Positions 44,729-55,519 of a stretch of 64,000 nucleotides of DNA are shown here, piece by piece (position 1 is the stretch's first letter; the number at the start of each line of letters is the position of its first letter). Location of the stretch: positions 186,001 to 250,000 of the forward strand of contig JBHIYN010000005.1 of assembly GCA_041984235.1 (NCBI GenBank). The letters run 5' to 3'. Under the pieces are notes generated by a model, which saw only the letters and a list, made by a program, of their open reading frames with translations, did no database searches and was not told where the DNA came from. The DNA is from JBHIYN01 sp041984235 (lineage in GTDB: Bacteria > Pseudomonadota > Gammaproteobacteria > Ga0077536). A program made the translations under genes and the position numbers.

Positions 44729-45595
44729 TCATGGGTCCGCAACGGGCTGGTAGTGTCCCGGATCCTCGACGAAGCGCTCGAGGCAGCGCCGCGAGCAGAA
44801 GACGTGGCGCTCACCGTCGTGGCGATAGGTGAACGGCGCACTCCACGTGTCGACGCGCATGCCGCAGACCGGGTCGCGCCGCCACGCGTGCGCCTCGCTG
44901 CGCCGGTCGTGCAGGCGGCCGTCCTCGATCCACAGGATGCGATCGGCGACCTCCTCGACCCGAGGGTCGTGAGTGACGATGACCACCGCGCAGCCGTGAT
45001 CGCGCGCGACGTCGTGCAGGATCATCATCACCTCCTGCCCGCGATGGGAATCCAGGTTACCGGTGGGCTCGTCCGCGATCACGATTGGCGGCTCGTTGAT
45101 CAGCGCGCGCGCGATCGCGACGCGCTGCTGCTCGCCGCCGGAAAGCGTACGCGGGTAGGCGCGCACCCGCGCCTCGAGCCCGAGCCGCCCGAGCAGGTCG
45201 TACGCGCGCAGCCGCGCGGCCTTCATGTCCTGGCCCGCGAGGGCAGCGGGCAGCAGCACGTTGTCGATCACGTTCAGTGGCGCGAGCAGATTGAAGGCCT
45301 GGAACACGAAGCCGATGCGGTGCGCGCGCAGGCGTGCGAGACCGGCACGACCAGAGAACGACACGGGCTCGCCGAGAACGCGCACCTCGCCCGCACTCGG
45401 CGTCAGCAGGCAGCCGAGCATTGAGACCAGGGTGGTCTTGCCCGAGCCCGACGGCCCCGTGATCATGACCAACTCACCCCCACGTACCGCGAGCGAGACT
45501 TCGTCGACCGCGACCACCCGCGCCGGTCCGACGCCGAAGTGGCGCGACAGCCCGCGCGCCTCGAGCACGATCGCGTTCGGACCAGGCGTACTCAC
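44729..45595 (-). CDS. ABC transporter ATPase (MacB/LolD type) with C-terminal YHS metal-binding domain
   Basis: The 288-residue product has a complete ATPase domain: Walker A GPSGSGKTT, Q-loop FVFQAFNLL, signature LSGGEQQRVAIARAL, Walker B IVIADEPTGNLDS and H-loop VIVTHD. About 55 residues follow that form a YHS domain (RDPVCGMRVD ... HVFCSRRCLERFVEDPGHY), a Cys-rich fold found in copper-handling proteins. The GTG start overlaps the stop of the upstream permease as GTGA. It is the last gene of the probable copper operon; the YHS fusion ties this transporter to metal. Confidence 0.88.
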   Translation of the reverse strand: MSTPGPNAIVLEARGLSRHFGVGPARVVAVDEVSLAVRGGELVMITGPSGSGKTTLVSMLGCLLTPSAGEVRVLGEPVSFSGRAGLARLRAHRIGFVFQAFNLLAPLNVIDNVLLPAALAGQDMKAARLRAYDLLGRLGLEARVRAYPRTLSGGEQQRVAIARALINEPPIVIADEPTGNLDSHRGQEVMMILHDVARDHGCAVVIVTHDPRVEEVADRILWIEDGRLHDRRSEAHAWRRDPVCGMRVDTWSAPFTYRHDGERHVFCSRRCLERFVEDPGHYQPVADP

Positions 45596-46701
45596 GCGGC
45601 AAACGCCCGCGCGGGGTCGACGGCGGCGAGACGGGCGGCGGCCAGCCCGCCCGCGACCAGCGCCCCGACCGACGCGATGACCGCCAGATCGAGCACCATG
45701 CCAGGCTCGAGCGCGAGGCTGACGGCGGGCAACACCAGGGCGCTCAGGTGTGTCAGCGCGGCGCCGGCCAGCACCGCGCCGGCGACCCCGGCGCCGCCGA
45801 GGGCGAACGCGAGTGCCAGCGCGCTCAGGGCGAGCCGGCCGGTGCCGGCCCCGAGCGCCTTGCACACCACCAGCTCGGGCAGTCGCCGCGCGATGAACGC
45901 CTGCACCGAGAAGGCGCTGAGCACGGTGGCGAGCAGCGTGCCGACGAGGGTCATGAGCCCGATCAGCTCGACCCCCATGCGCAGGGCCATCCCGCGATCG
46001 CTCGCGATGAACGCCGCCGACGGCATCGCGTGCACGCCATCGACCTCGGCTTCGATGCGATCGGCCGCCCATCCCGGGTCGAATCCGTGCTCGAGGTCGA
46101 CCAGCAGGTAGCTATAGGACGACATCGCGCCGGTGATCTCGCGTAGGGTAGCCAGGGTCACGAACACGACCGAGTTGGCCATCGAGAAGGTGCCCCGGCT
46201 CGCGCCGACGATGGTCAGCTCGCGGTCGGACAAGCGCGCGTGCCCGCCGGTCTCGAGGCGCGTGAGATCCATGATGACGTCCGGCAGCACGACCTCATCT
46301 CGGGCCCGCGGCAGCCGCCCGGCTGAAAGCGCCCACGGGCCGGCGCGCGCGTCGTCCGGCTCCGTGCCGACCACGTAGGCGAAAAAGCGCCGGCCGCCGG
46401 CGACGACCGAGGTGTTGAGGTACAGGATCGGGGTCACCCGGGCGACCCCGTCCACGTGGGCGACCTCGTCACGCTTCGAGTCCCAGATGAGCGAGCTCGC
46501 CATGTGCATGTTCGCGATGCCCCGCTGCATGATCCACACGTCCGCCCCCATGCGCTCGGGGTAGGCGACGATGCGCGCCGCCTCGCCGGCGAACACTGCC
46601 TTGAACAGCAGCACCAGCAGCAACGCCGCGGCGATGCCGCCCGCGCCGAGCAGGAAGGCCGCGCGGTCGTCGGCGATGCTGCGCACGAGCCAGCGGCCCA
46701 C
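45592..46701 (-). CDS. FtsX-like ABC transporter permease (first)
   Basis: The 369-residue product has the MacB/FtsX layout: one N-terminal helix (about 15-38), a large extracytoplasmic domain (about 40-240), and three C-terminal helices, with the cytoplasmic-loop segment ELVVCKALGAGTGRL. A GTG at 46699-46701, 2 bp after the second permease, is the likely start. It pairs with the permease at 46,704-47,846 and the YHS-fused ATPase. Substrate is unknown. Confidence 0.8.
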   Translation of the reverse strand: MGRWLVRSIADDRAAFLLGAGGIAAALLLVLLFKAVFAGEAARIVAYPERMGADVWIMQRGIANMHMASSLIWDSKRDEVAHVDGVARVTPILYLNTSVVAGGRRFFAYVVGTEPDDARAGPWALSAGRLPRARDEVVLPDVIMDLTRLETGGHARLSDRELTIVGASRGTFSMANSVVFVTLATLREITGAMSSYSYLLVDLEHGFDPGWAADRIEAEVDGVHAMPSAAFIASDRGMALRMGVELIGLMTLVGTLLATVLSAFSVQAFIARRLPELVVCKALGAGTGRLALSALALAFALGGAGVAGAVLAGAALTHLSALVLPAVSLALEPGMVLDLAVIASVGALVAGGLAAARLAAVDPARAFAA

Positions 46702-46703
46702 CG

Positions 46704-47846
46704 TCAGCGCCTCAGTGCCGCGGCGGGATCGATGCCCCGGATCAGGCGCAGCGGCGCCAGTCCGCCGAGCACGGCGGCCGCGATCGCCCCGGCCAGCAGG
46801 CGGGTGACCGTGGCCGGCTCGAGCGGCGCGACCCGGTAGAGCGGCGCCAGCACCTGCACGATCTCCGCCGTGGCGATCGCCAGCAGGAAGCCCGGCGGCA
46901 CCGCCAGCAGCGTGCGCAGCACGCCTTCGCCGATCAGCATCGCCGTCGCGGTGCGGCGCGGGCAGCCGAGCGCGTCCAGCACCACGTGCTCGCGCAGCCG
47001 CCCCTGGACCGTGGTGAACATGACGATGCCGACGACCAGCAGCGAGGCGGCCCAGGCCACGCCCAGCAGTACCCCCAGGATCGGATCGAGCAGGTCACGG
47101 CCTAGCGCGGCGTCGTTGGCGGCCAGCGCCGGGGCCGCGAACACGTCGACCGCGGGCACCGCCGTCTCGATACGCGCGGCGAGGGCCGCGGGCGCCTCCC
47201 CGGCGGCAGGCTCGATCAGCAGCGACGACATCAGCGGGAAGCTCGTGATGTCGGCGCCGACGTCGAGCGCCCAGAACCAGTCGATGAGGTCGCCGTAATC
47301 CATGAAGGCGAACGGAGTGAAGAACGCGGCCGCACCGCGCGCGATGCCCGAGACCTCGAACCGGTAGCCGCTCAGCGCAACGCCGTCGCCGGGCGCGATG
47401 CCGAACGCCACTGCGAGCGATTCGTCGAGCACGATCCGCCCCCCCCCGAGCCCCGGGTCACCGGCGACCAGGTGTCGTGGCCCACCGGCGCCGTCCGTCA
47501 CCATCACGATGATCGGCATGGTGCCCCCGTCGCGCTCGAACACCACCGGCACCAGGGTCATAGGTGCGGCACCGGCGACGCCCGGCACGGCTTCGATCTG
47601 CAGGCGCGCCTGCTGCGGAATGCTCGAGCGCACGGCGAGGAAGTTGTCGAGACCGGCCTGCAGTGCGATCAGCGGCGCGCCGCGGTCGAGCACGGTCTCG
47701 CGCAGCTGCTGGTCGAGCCCGTTGCGGAAGCCCTCCAGCACCAGCACGACGGCGAGCACCGCGGCCAGCGCGAAGAGCATCGCCATCTCGCGCCCCGGTC
47801 GTTGTAGCAGGCGGCGGGTCAGCAGCTTCGGATAGAGATGGGCCAT
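46704..47846 (-). CDS. FtsX-like ABC transporter permease (second)
   Basis: The 380-residue product shows the same layout: helix at about 20-40, periplasmic domain, then three helices with the coupling segment EHVVLDALGCPRRTATAML. The ATG at 47844-47846 was chosen because the preceding open frame lacks family character. Two different FtsX-type permeases with one ATPase suggest a heterodimeric transporter of the LolCDE/MacB superfamily. Confidence 0.8.
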   Translation of the reverse strand: MAHLYPKLLTRRLLQRPGREMAMLFALAAVLAVVLVLEGFRNGLDQQLRETVLDRGAPLIALQAGLDNFLAVRSSIPQQARLQIEAVPGVAGAAPMTLVPVVFERDGGTMPIIVMVTDGAGGPRHLVAGDPGLGGGRIVLDESLAVAFGIAPGDGVALSGYRFEVSGIARGAAAFFTPFAFMDYGDLIDWFWALDVGADITSFPLMSSLLIEPAAGEAPAALAARIETAVPAVDVFAAPALAANDAALGRDLLDPILGVLLGVAWAASLLVVGIVMFTTVQGRLREHVVLDALGCPRRTATAMLIGEGVLRTLLAVPPGFLLAIATAEIVQVLAPLYRVAPLEPATVTRLLAGAIAAAVLGGLAPLRLIRGIDPAAALRR

Positions 47847-47895
47847 GGCGCTAGAAGGCATGAACGCGCTAAGCCGTAGACGCCGCATGCTTCGG

Positions 47896-49221
47896 TCAGG
47901 ACGCCCCATCGTGCCCGCCGGAGCCGCCTCGATGCGTGCGCAGGTACCATGCCTCGAAGACGAAGACCGCCACCATGCCCACGAGGGCAACACCAATGAC
48001 GAACGGATCGCTGCGCCACTTCACCACGACGAATGCACCGAGCGCCGCAACATCGAGAACCATCGCGGCTACCAGCACCGCCGGTTGCGCCTGCACGTCC
48101 TCGCGCAGGTGCCGCAGGACACCCCAGTGGATGGCGATGTCCATCACGAGATAGAAAACCGCACCGAGCGCGGCGATGCGCGACAGGTCGAAGAAGACGG
48201 CCAGGACCCCCGCGACCACGACGGTGTAGACCAGCGTGTGCTGCTGGATCGTGCCCGGCATACCGAAGTGCCGATGCGGGATGATCGACATGTCGGTCAG
48301 CATGGCCAGCATGCGCGAAACGGCGAATATGCTCGCGAGGATCCCGGATGCAGTCGCGATGATCGCGATTGCGACGGTGAACCAGGTGCCGTAGATGCCG
48401 AGGGCGGGCCGCGAGGCCTCCGCGAGCGAGTAATCCCGGGCCGCGACGATCTCGTCGATGCTCAGCGAGGACCCAACGGCCAAACACACGGCCAGGTATA
48501 CGAGCGTGCACACCGCCAGGGACAGGGTGATTGCCCGGCCTACGTTGCGGTGCGGATCCTCCACCTCGTCGCCACTGTTGGTGATGGTCGTGAAGCCCTT
48601 GTAGGCAAGGACCGCAAGTGCGGTGGCCGCCCAGAACGAGGCCAGGGTGGGCGTCTGCGCGCCACCCGCCCCGGCCGCGCCGAAGCGCCATCCTCCTGCC
48701 CACAGGGCCGCGCCCGCAAACGCGAGGATACCGAGGACCTTGAACACCGCCGTGATCTTCGAGACAACCCCGACGACGCGGTTGCCGGCCAGGTTCACCA
48801 GGAAGGCCGCGACGATCAGCCCGAGCGCGAGGAGCGGCAACGCGTAAGCCGGGGGCTCGGTATCGAATAATTGCAGGGTGTAGGTCGCGAAGGTTCGTGC
48901 CACCAGGCTCTCGTTGATGATCATCGAGAAGGCCATCAACAGAGCGCAGCCTCCGGTCATCACACCGGGACCGTATGCCTTGTTCAGAATCATCGCGATT
49001 CCGCCGCTGGACGGATACCGGCTCGTGACGCGCACGTAGGTGTAGGCGCTGAAGGCGCTGACCACCGCCGCGAGGAGAAAGGCAAGAGGAAAGAATGCAC
49101 CGGCCAGCTCCGCGACCTGCCCGGTCAGGGCAAAGATCCCGGCGCCGATCATGACCCCGGTACCCATGGCAACCGTGCCCGAGAGGCTCAGGCTGCCGGC
49201 GCGATATTCAGCTTCTCGCAT
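47896..49221 (-). CDS. APC superfamily amino-acid permease-like protein
   Basis: The 441-residue product has about 12 membrane helices, with the APC helix-I motif AMGTGVMIGAGIFALTGQ and helix-VI segment LAVLAYKGFTTITNSGDEVEDPHRNVGRA, both characteristic. It belongs with amino-acid/polyamine transporters; substrate cannot be told. It lies 41 bp after the methyltransferase gene and 49 bp before the second permease, consistent with one long transcript. Confidence 0.85.
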   Translation of the reverse strand: MREAEYRAGSLSLSGTVAMGTGVMIGAGIFALTGQVAELAGAFFPLAFLLAAVVSAFSAYTYVRVTSRYPSSGGIAMILNKAYGPGVMTGGCALLMAFSMIINESLVARTFATYTLQLFDTEPPAYALPLLALGLIVAAFLVNLAGNRVVGVVSKITAVFKVLGILAFAGAALWAGGWRFGAAGAGGAQTPTLASFWAATALAVLAYKGFTTITNSGDEVEDPHRNVGRAITLSLAVCTLVYLAVCLAVGSSLSIDEIVAARDYSLAEASRPALGIYGTWFTVAIAIIATASGILASIFAVSRMLAMLTDMSIIPHRHFGMPGTIQQHTLVYTVVVAGVLAVFFDLSRIAALGAVFYLVMDIAIHWGVLRHLREDVQAQPAVLVAAMVLDVAALGAFVVVKWRSDPFVIGVALVGMVAVFVFEAWYLRTHRGGSGGHDGAS

Positions 49222-49262
49222 CGAATCGGAAGACGCGGCATGTACGAGCGTCCACTACCTAA

Positions 49263-49934
49263 TCACCCGGCATCAGGGCGGCCATCGCCATACAGAATAC
49301 GCCTCGGGTGCGGCACGAACCGCGGCGTTCGCGCCGCGTATTGCCGCCAGGCGTCATCGAACTCGCGCTCCGCCTCGCGTTCCTCGTGCAGCGCGAGGCG
49401 CACGTACATGAATACCAGCAGTGGGTACATCGCGAGCGTGAGCAGGGTCGGCCACTGCAGCAGGAAGCCGGTCATGATGACGACGAAGCCGACATACTGC
49501 GGATGTCTGAGATACCGATAGATGCCGCCCGTCGCGAGCCGCCGTGCGCGCTGCGCCAGGTAGAGCTCGCGCCAGCCGACCGAGATGAGCCAGAAGCCGC
49601 CGAAGATGAGCACGATGCTGAGCACGTGGAACGGCCCGAAATGCGGGTTGCCACGCCAGCCGAATATCATCTCGAGCAGGTGACCCGAGTCATGGGCGAG
49701 CCAGTCGACCCCGGGATAGTGCGACTGCAGCCAGCCCGAGAGCAGGAAGATGGTCAGCGGGAAGCCGTACATCTCGGCGAAGAGCGCCACGACGAAGGCG
49801 CTGAAGGCGCTGAAGGAGCGCCAATCGCGGCGGGTCGCCGGCTTGAAGAAGCTGAAGGCAAAGATGATGAACACGGCGGAGTTGACCACCACCATGCCCC
49901 ACAGGCCGTAGGAGGGGAGTGCCTCATGACCCAT
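49263..49934 (-). CDS. Isoprenylcysteine carboxyl methyltransferase (ICMT)-like membrane protein
   Basis: The 223-residue product has five to six membrane helices. The C-terminal half bears the ICMT/phospholipid-methyltransferase pattern GGIYRYLRHPQYVGFVVIM and LHEEREAEREFDDAWRQYAA. Bacteria lack prenylated CaaX proteins, so the true substrate is unknown. Members of this family occur next to copper ATPases. The ATG at 49932-49934 overlaps the DUF2933 gene by 11 bp. Confidence 0.8.
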   Translation of the reverse strand: MGHEALPSYGLWGMVVVNSAVFIIFAFSFFKPATRRDWRSFSAFSAFVVALFAEMYGFPLTIFLLSGWLQSHYPGVDWLAHDSGHLLEMIFGWRGNPHFGPFHVLSIVLIFGGFWLISVGWRELYLAQRARRLATGGIYRYLRHPQYVGFVVIMTGFLLQWPTLLTLAMYPLLVFMYVRLALHEEREAEREFDDAWRQYAARTPRFVPHPRRILYGDGRPDAG

Positions 49935-50184
49935 GGCGATCACCCTCGTCGCGGTCGTGGCCGTGCTCGCCGTGGTGCCCGCCGTGGCCATGGTGCAGGA
50001 GGTGCATGAGCGGGCAGGCAGCAAGAATGAGATAGGGCAGCGCACCCATGATGTGCAGCTTGTGCTCCTCCCACAGCACCGCGATTGCGAGCACGGCGAA
50101 GCCGCCAAACGCTAGCCAGAATCGCCGCGGCGAGGTCGCCTGCGGGTGCGCCGGCGCGCGTCTCGTGGTCTGGTCGTCGCCCAT
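49924..50184 (-). CDS. DUF2933-type small membrane protein with His-rich tail
   Basis: The 86-residue product has one to two hydrophobic segments (FWLAFGGFAVLAIAVLW, LPYLILAACPLMHLL) and the tail HHGHGGHHGEHGHDRDEGDRHGS. The CPLMHLLHHGHGGHH segment matches small DUF2933 proteins seen in copper and silver resistance regions. The His cluster probably binds metal; function is otherwise unknown. It lies 19 bp after the P-type ATPase gene. Confidence 0.78.
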   Translation of the reverse strand: MGDDQTTRRAPAHPQATSPRRFWLAFGGFAVLAIAVLWEEHKLHIMGALPYLILAACPLMHLLHHGHGGHHGEHGHDRDEGDRHGS

Positions 50185-50203
50185 GAGTAACCTCCTCTGC
50201 CGC

Positions 50204-52425
<2,222 letters not shown>

Positions 52426-52429
<4 letters not shown>

Positions 52430-52836
52430 TGCGGCGGTGTGACACTCTCGATGAGATAACAAATGGAATCGCCGACCGGGATCCCGTCCGGCAGCTCGCG
52501 CCAGGCGCGCAGTGCGTGCTCGATGCGCTGCTGCAGCGCGCTGGCCTCGTCCAGCGCTTCGCGGTTCTCGCGCACCCGCCGCGCCAGGATCTCGCGCGCA
52601 CGGGGGCACGGCGAGCGGCCGCGCTCGCTGGTGGCGAGCAGCTCGGCGATCTCGTCGAGGCGGTAGCCAAGCAACCGGGCCCTGCGGATGAAGGTGACGC
52701 GGACCAGATCGGCGTGGCCGAAGCGGCGGTATCCGTTGTGCGGGTCGCGCGCGGGATGCAGCATGCCCATGCGCACGTAGTAGCGCACGGCATCCGCCGT
52801 CACCCCGGCCGCGCGGGCGAGCTCGGTCACGGTCAT
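52426..52836 (-). CDS. MerR-family regulator heading the copper ATPase operon
   Basis: The 136-residue product has the MerR winged helix (TVTELARAAGVTADAVRYYVRMGML; GYRRFGHADLVRVTFIRRARLLGYRLDEI), a long coiled-coil helix, and cysteines at SPCPRA (about residue 76) and SICYLIES near the C-terminus. The ATG at 52834-52836 gives the usual N-terminus. It shares a 4-bp overlap with the ATPase gene and lies just downstream of a MerR-type promoter, so it probably regulates its own operon. Confidence 0.88.
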
Positions 52837-52880
52837 GTTCGCCCGGGTTTGGCTCTGGCGCCTGTTTCGTCCATGCAAGC

Positions 52881-52912
52881 AGTCTAAAACATCGGTGCGG
52901 GACACAGGTCAA
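52881..52912 (-). promoter_or_regulatory. MerR-type promoter of the copper ATPase operon
   Basis: Minus-strand TTGACC (52907-52912) and TAGACT (52881-52886) are 20 bp apart. The first 11 bases, TTGACCTGTGT, are identical to those of the promoter at 29,585. The second half-site of the dyad is imperfect here. It lies about 45 bp upstream of the MerR start. Confidence 0.65.
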
Positions 52913-53284
52913 GCGCGAACCGTGTCGGGTATCGGGATTCGGAGCGATTCCGGAATCAGCGCGGAAACCCGGGCTCACGGTGCGACTGCGCAGCGCGTGG
53001 CGCGTCTTGGGTCGAACCAAAACCGAGACGCGGCCGGCCGGAGAAGAGGACAACATAGATGCAGCGGCAGGCCCGGCGAACGTCTGGCGCGTCCCGTCGG
53101 GCCCTCGTCCCGCAGCGTATGGATGCCCGGGAATCCGCTGGCGTGCGTCGCCCACCAGACTGGTTGTACCGCTTTCCGACATCGCGGATGCGACCGTCAG
53201 GCCTGCGCCAACCCGGAATCGGGGTATGCTGCGGCCCCGGGCGCAAACCCTCGCCCGGTTTCTTTTAAGGGGGAGGATTCGAAG
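52913..53284. other. 370-bp gap between the copper operon and the amidase
   Basis: No gene is supported. The gap holds upstream DNA of the MerR-type promoter, the hairpin at 53,237-53,266, and the GGGGGAGG ribosome-binding site of the amidase. This appears to be the right-hand edge of the metal-resistance region. Confidence 0.5.
53237..53266 (+). terminator. Intrinsic-terminator-like hairpin just before the amidase gene
   Basis: A perfect CCGGGCG/CGCCCGG stem with an 8-base loop is followed by TTTCTTTT on the plus strand. It lies 18 bp upstream of the amidase ATG, so it either ends unrelated rightward transcription or attenuates the amidase leader. Confidence 0.6.
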
Positions 53285-54727
53285 ATGGGGAATGCATTAC
53301 CGGCCGGCGATTACGTCCAGCACGACGCCACCGAGCTCGCGGCGATGATCGCGCGCGGCGACGTCAGCGCCACCGAGGTCATCGCCACGGCGCAGGCGCT
53401 GATGCGCGAGATGAACGGCGAGCTCAACGTCGCCGTCGAGCAGTTCGAGCAGCCGCTCGCGCATGCCGACGACGGGCCGTTCGCGGGCGTGCCGTTCGTG
53501 ATCAAGGATCTCGTGTGCCACGCCGAGGGCGTGCTGAGCGAGGCCGGCAGCCGGCTGTGCAAGGGCCTGCGTGCGCCGGCCGACACGGCGCTGATGCAGC
53601 GCTGGCGCAAGGCCGGTCTCGCGACCATCGCACGCGTCGCCACCCCGGAGTTCGGTTACTGCGCCACCACCGAGTCGCTGGCCACCGGGCGTTCGCACAA
53701 TCCCTGGGATCTCACGCGCAGCCCGGGCGGCTCCAGTGGCGCCTCCGGCGCCTCGGTCGCCGCCGGTATCGTGCCAATGGCGCACGCCAACGACGGCGGC
53801 GGCTCGATTCGCATTCCCGCCGCGGTCAACGGACTGGTCGGTTTGAAGCCGACGCGCGGACGCGTCTCGCTGGGGCCGGACATGGGCGAGGCGCTGCAGG
53901 GCATGGCCATCGAGTTCGCGGTCACGCGCACGGTACGCGATGCGGCGCGCCTGCTCGACGCGGTCGCCGGCGCTGAGACCGGCGATCCCTTCATTCTGCC
54001 GCCGCCGCCGGTGCCCTACGCCGAAGCCATCGCGCAGCCGCCCAAAGGCCTGCGCGTCGCCGTGATGACCGAGGCCTGGTCAGGCGTACCGGTCGCACCG
54101 GAGATGAAGGAAGGCGTGGAGAAGACCGCGGCGCTGCTGGAGTCGCTGGGCCATCGCGTCGAGGAGGCCATGCCGAAGCTCGACAACGCGCAGTTCATGG
54201 CCGCCACCCACGTGCACTGGATCGCGTTCGTGTATTACTCCATCCGCCATGCCGAGAAGCTGACCGGGCGCAAGGCCGGGCCGGACACGCTGGAAGCGAC
54301 CACCCTCAAGTGCTACGAGGAAGGCGGCAAGGTCAGTGCCGAGACCCTGCTCGACGCGATTAGCGTCAGTAACCACGTGACGCGCGATTTCGCCCATTTC
54401 CTCACCGGCTACGACATCCTGCTGACCCCGACCACCGCGACCCCGGCGCTGCCGCTCGGCACCATCGACGCCAGCGCGGAGAACGTCAGCGCGCGCGAGT
54501 GGACCGAGCAGCAGTTCACCTTCGCGCCCTTCACCCCGCAGTTCAACATGACCGGGCAGCCGGCCATCTCCCTGCCCATGCACCGCAACGACGCGGGCCT
54601 GCCGTGCGGCGTGCAGTGCGTCGCGCGGCACAACGAGGAGCACCTGCTGCTCGCCCTCGCCGCGCAACTCGAGCAGGCCGATCCGTGGCCGCGGCTGGCG
54701 CCGATGGCGACCGCGCGGGGCGGCTGA
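53285..54727 (+). CDS. Amidase (amidase-signature family)
   Basis: Amidase-signature hydrolases cleave carboxylic amides with a Ser-cisSer-Lys triad. The 480-residue product has the Lys in PFVIKDLV (about residue 80), the glycine/serine-rich segment SPGGSSGASGASVAAG with the cis-Ser, and DGGGSIRIPAA with the nucleophile. GatA is unlikely, since no gatB or gatC is nearby and the C-terminal part differs. Its substrate is unknown. The ATG at 53285 follows GGGGGAGG; the frame is open upstream. Confidence 0.92.
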   Translation: MGNALPAGDYVQHDATELAAMIARGDVSATEVIATAQALMREMNGELNVAVEQFEQPLAHADDGPFAGVPFVIKDLVCHAEGVLSEAGSRLCKGLRAPADTALMQRWRKAGLATIARVATPEFGYCATTESLATGRSHNPWDLTRSPGGSSGASGASVAAGIVPMAHANDGGGSIRIPAAVNGLVGLKPTRGRVSLGPDMGEALQGMAIEFAVTRTVRDAARLLDAVAGAETGDPFILPPPPVPYAEAIAQPPKGLRVAVMTEAWSGVPVAPEMKEGVEKTAALLESLGHRVEEAMPKLDNAQFMAATHVHWIAFVYYSIRHAEKLTGRKAGPDTLEATTLKCYEEGGKVSAETLLDAISVSNHVTRDFAHFLTGYDILLTPTTATPALPLGTIDASAENVSAREWTEQQFTFAPFTPQFNMTGQPAISLPMHRNDAGLPCGVQCVARHNEEHLLLALAAQLEQADPWPRLAPMATARGG

Positions 54728-54818
54728 ATATCCGTGCCGCGGCGGCCGGCCGCCGCGGCACTGGACCGCCGGACAAGACGGCATGAAGATGGGCGCCCGC
54801 ACGACGGGAGTTCAGACC

Positions 54819-55433
54819 ATGAACAATATCGACTCGGCGCAGGCACTGCGCGAGCGCTACGGCACGCCGGGCGCCCTGGCAGTCGCCTGCATGAAGGAGG
54901 CCCTGGACGACTACCACCGGCAGTTCATCGCCCTGTCGCCGTTCATCTGCCTCGCCACCGCCAGCGCCGACGGTCAGCCCTTCGTCTCGCCCAAGGGCGA
55001 CGCACCCGGGTTCGTGCACATCGTCGATGAACGCCGTCTCGCCATTCCCGATCGGCGCGGCAACAACAAGGTCGAGTCGTTCACCAACGTGGTCGAGAAT
55101 CCGAAAGCGTCGATCATCTTCTTCGTGCCGGGCCTGCCGGAGACCCTGCGCGTGCGCGGCACGGCCGCGCTGTCGACCGACGCGGCGACCCTGCAGCGTC
55201 ACGCCGTCAACGGCAAGCCCGCTGAGCTCGTGTTGCTGTTCGACATCGATACCGTCTACTTCCACTGCGGCAAGGCGGTGGTGCGCTCGAAGCTGTGGGA
55301 CGCCGGGCATCAGGTTGCGCGCGATGCCTTTCCACCCTTCGGGCGCGTGATCAGGGAGCAGGCGAAGCTCGCGGCGAGCGAGGACGAAGCGCAGGCGCTG
55401 GTCGACGACATGTATACGAATGGCCTGTACTGA
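54819..55433 (+). CDS. FMN-dependent PPOX-type flavoprotein
   Basis: The 204-residue product belongs to the pyridoxamine 5'-phosphate oxidase-like split-barrel superfamily, close to the MSMEG_1061-type group. Features are PFICLATASADGQPFVSPKGDAPG, IPDRRGNNKVESFTNVVENP (FMN-phosphate contacts), and VYFHCGKAVVRSKLW near the C-terminus. The ATG at 54819 was chosen as the start. The reaction is unknown. It lies 91 bp after the amidase on the same strand. Confidence 0.85.
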   Translation: MNNIDSAQALRERYGTPGALAVACMKEALDDYHRQFIALSPFICLATASADGQPFVSPKGDAPGFVHIVDERRLAIPDRRGNNKVESFTNVVENPKASIIFFVPGLPETLRVRGTAALSTDAATLQRHAVNGKPAELVLLFDIDTVYFHCGKAVVRSKLWDAGHQVARDAFPPFGRVIREQAKLAASEDEAQALVDDMYTNGLY

Positions 55434-55519
55434 CCCCCCGCATCCGCGCGACTGCCGCACGGCATGACCGCTAACGGACGGATAGCGCCGTGATCTGCCA
55501 CTGGCCCGCGCCGGGCTGG

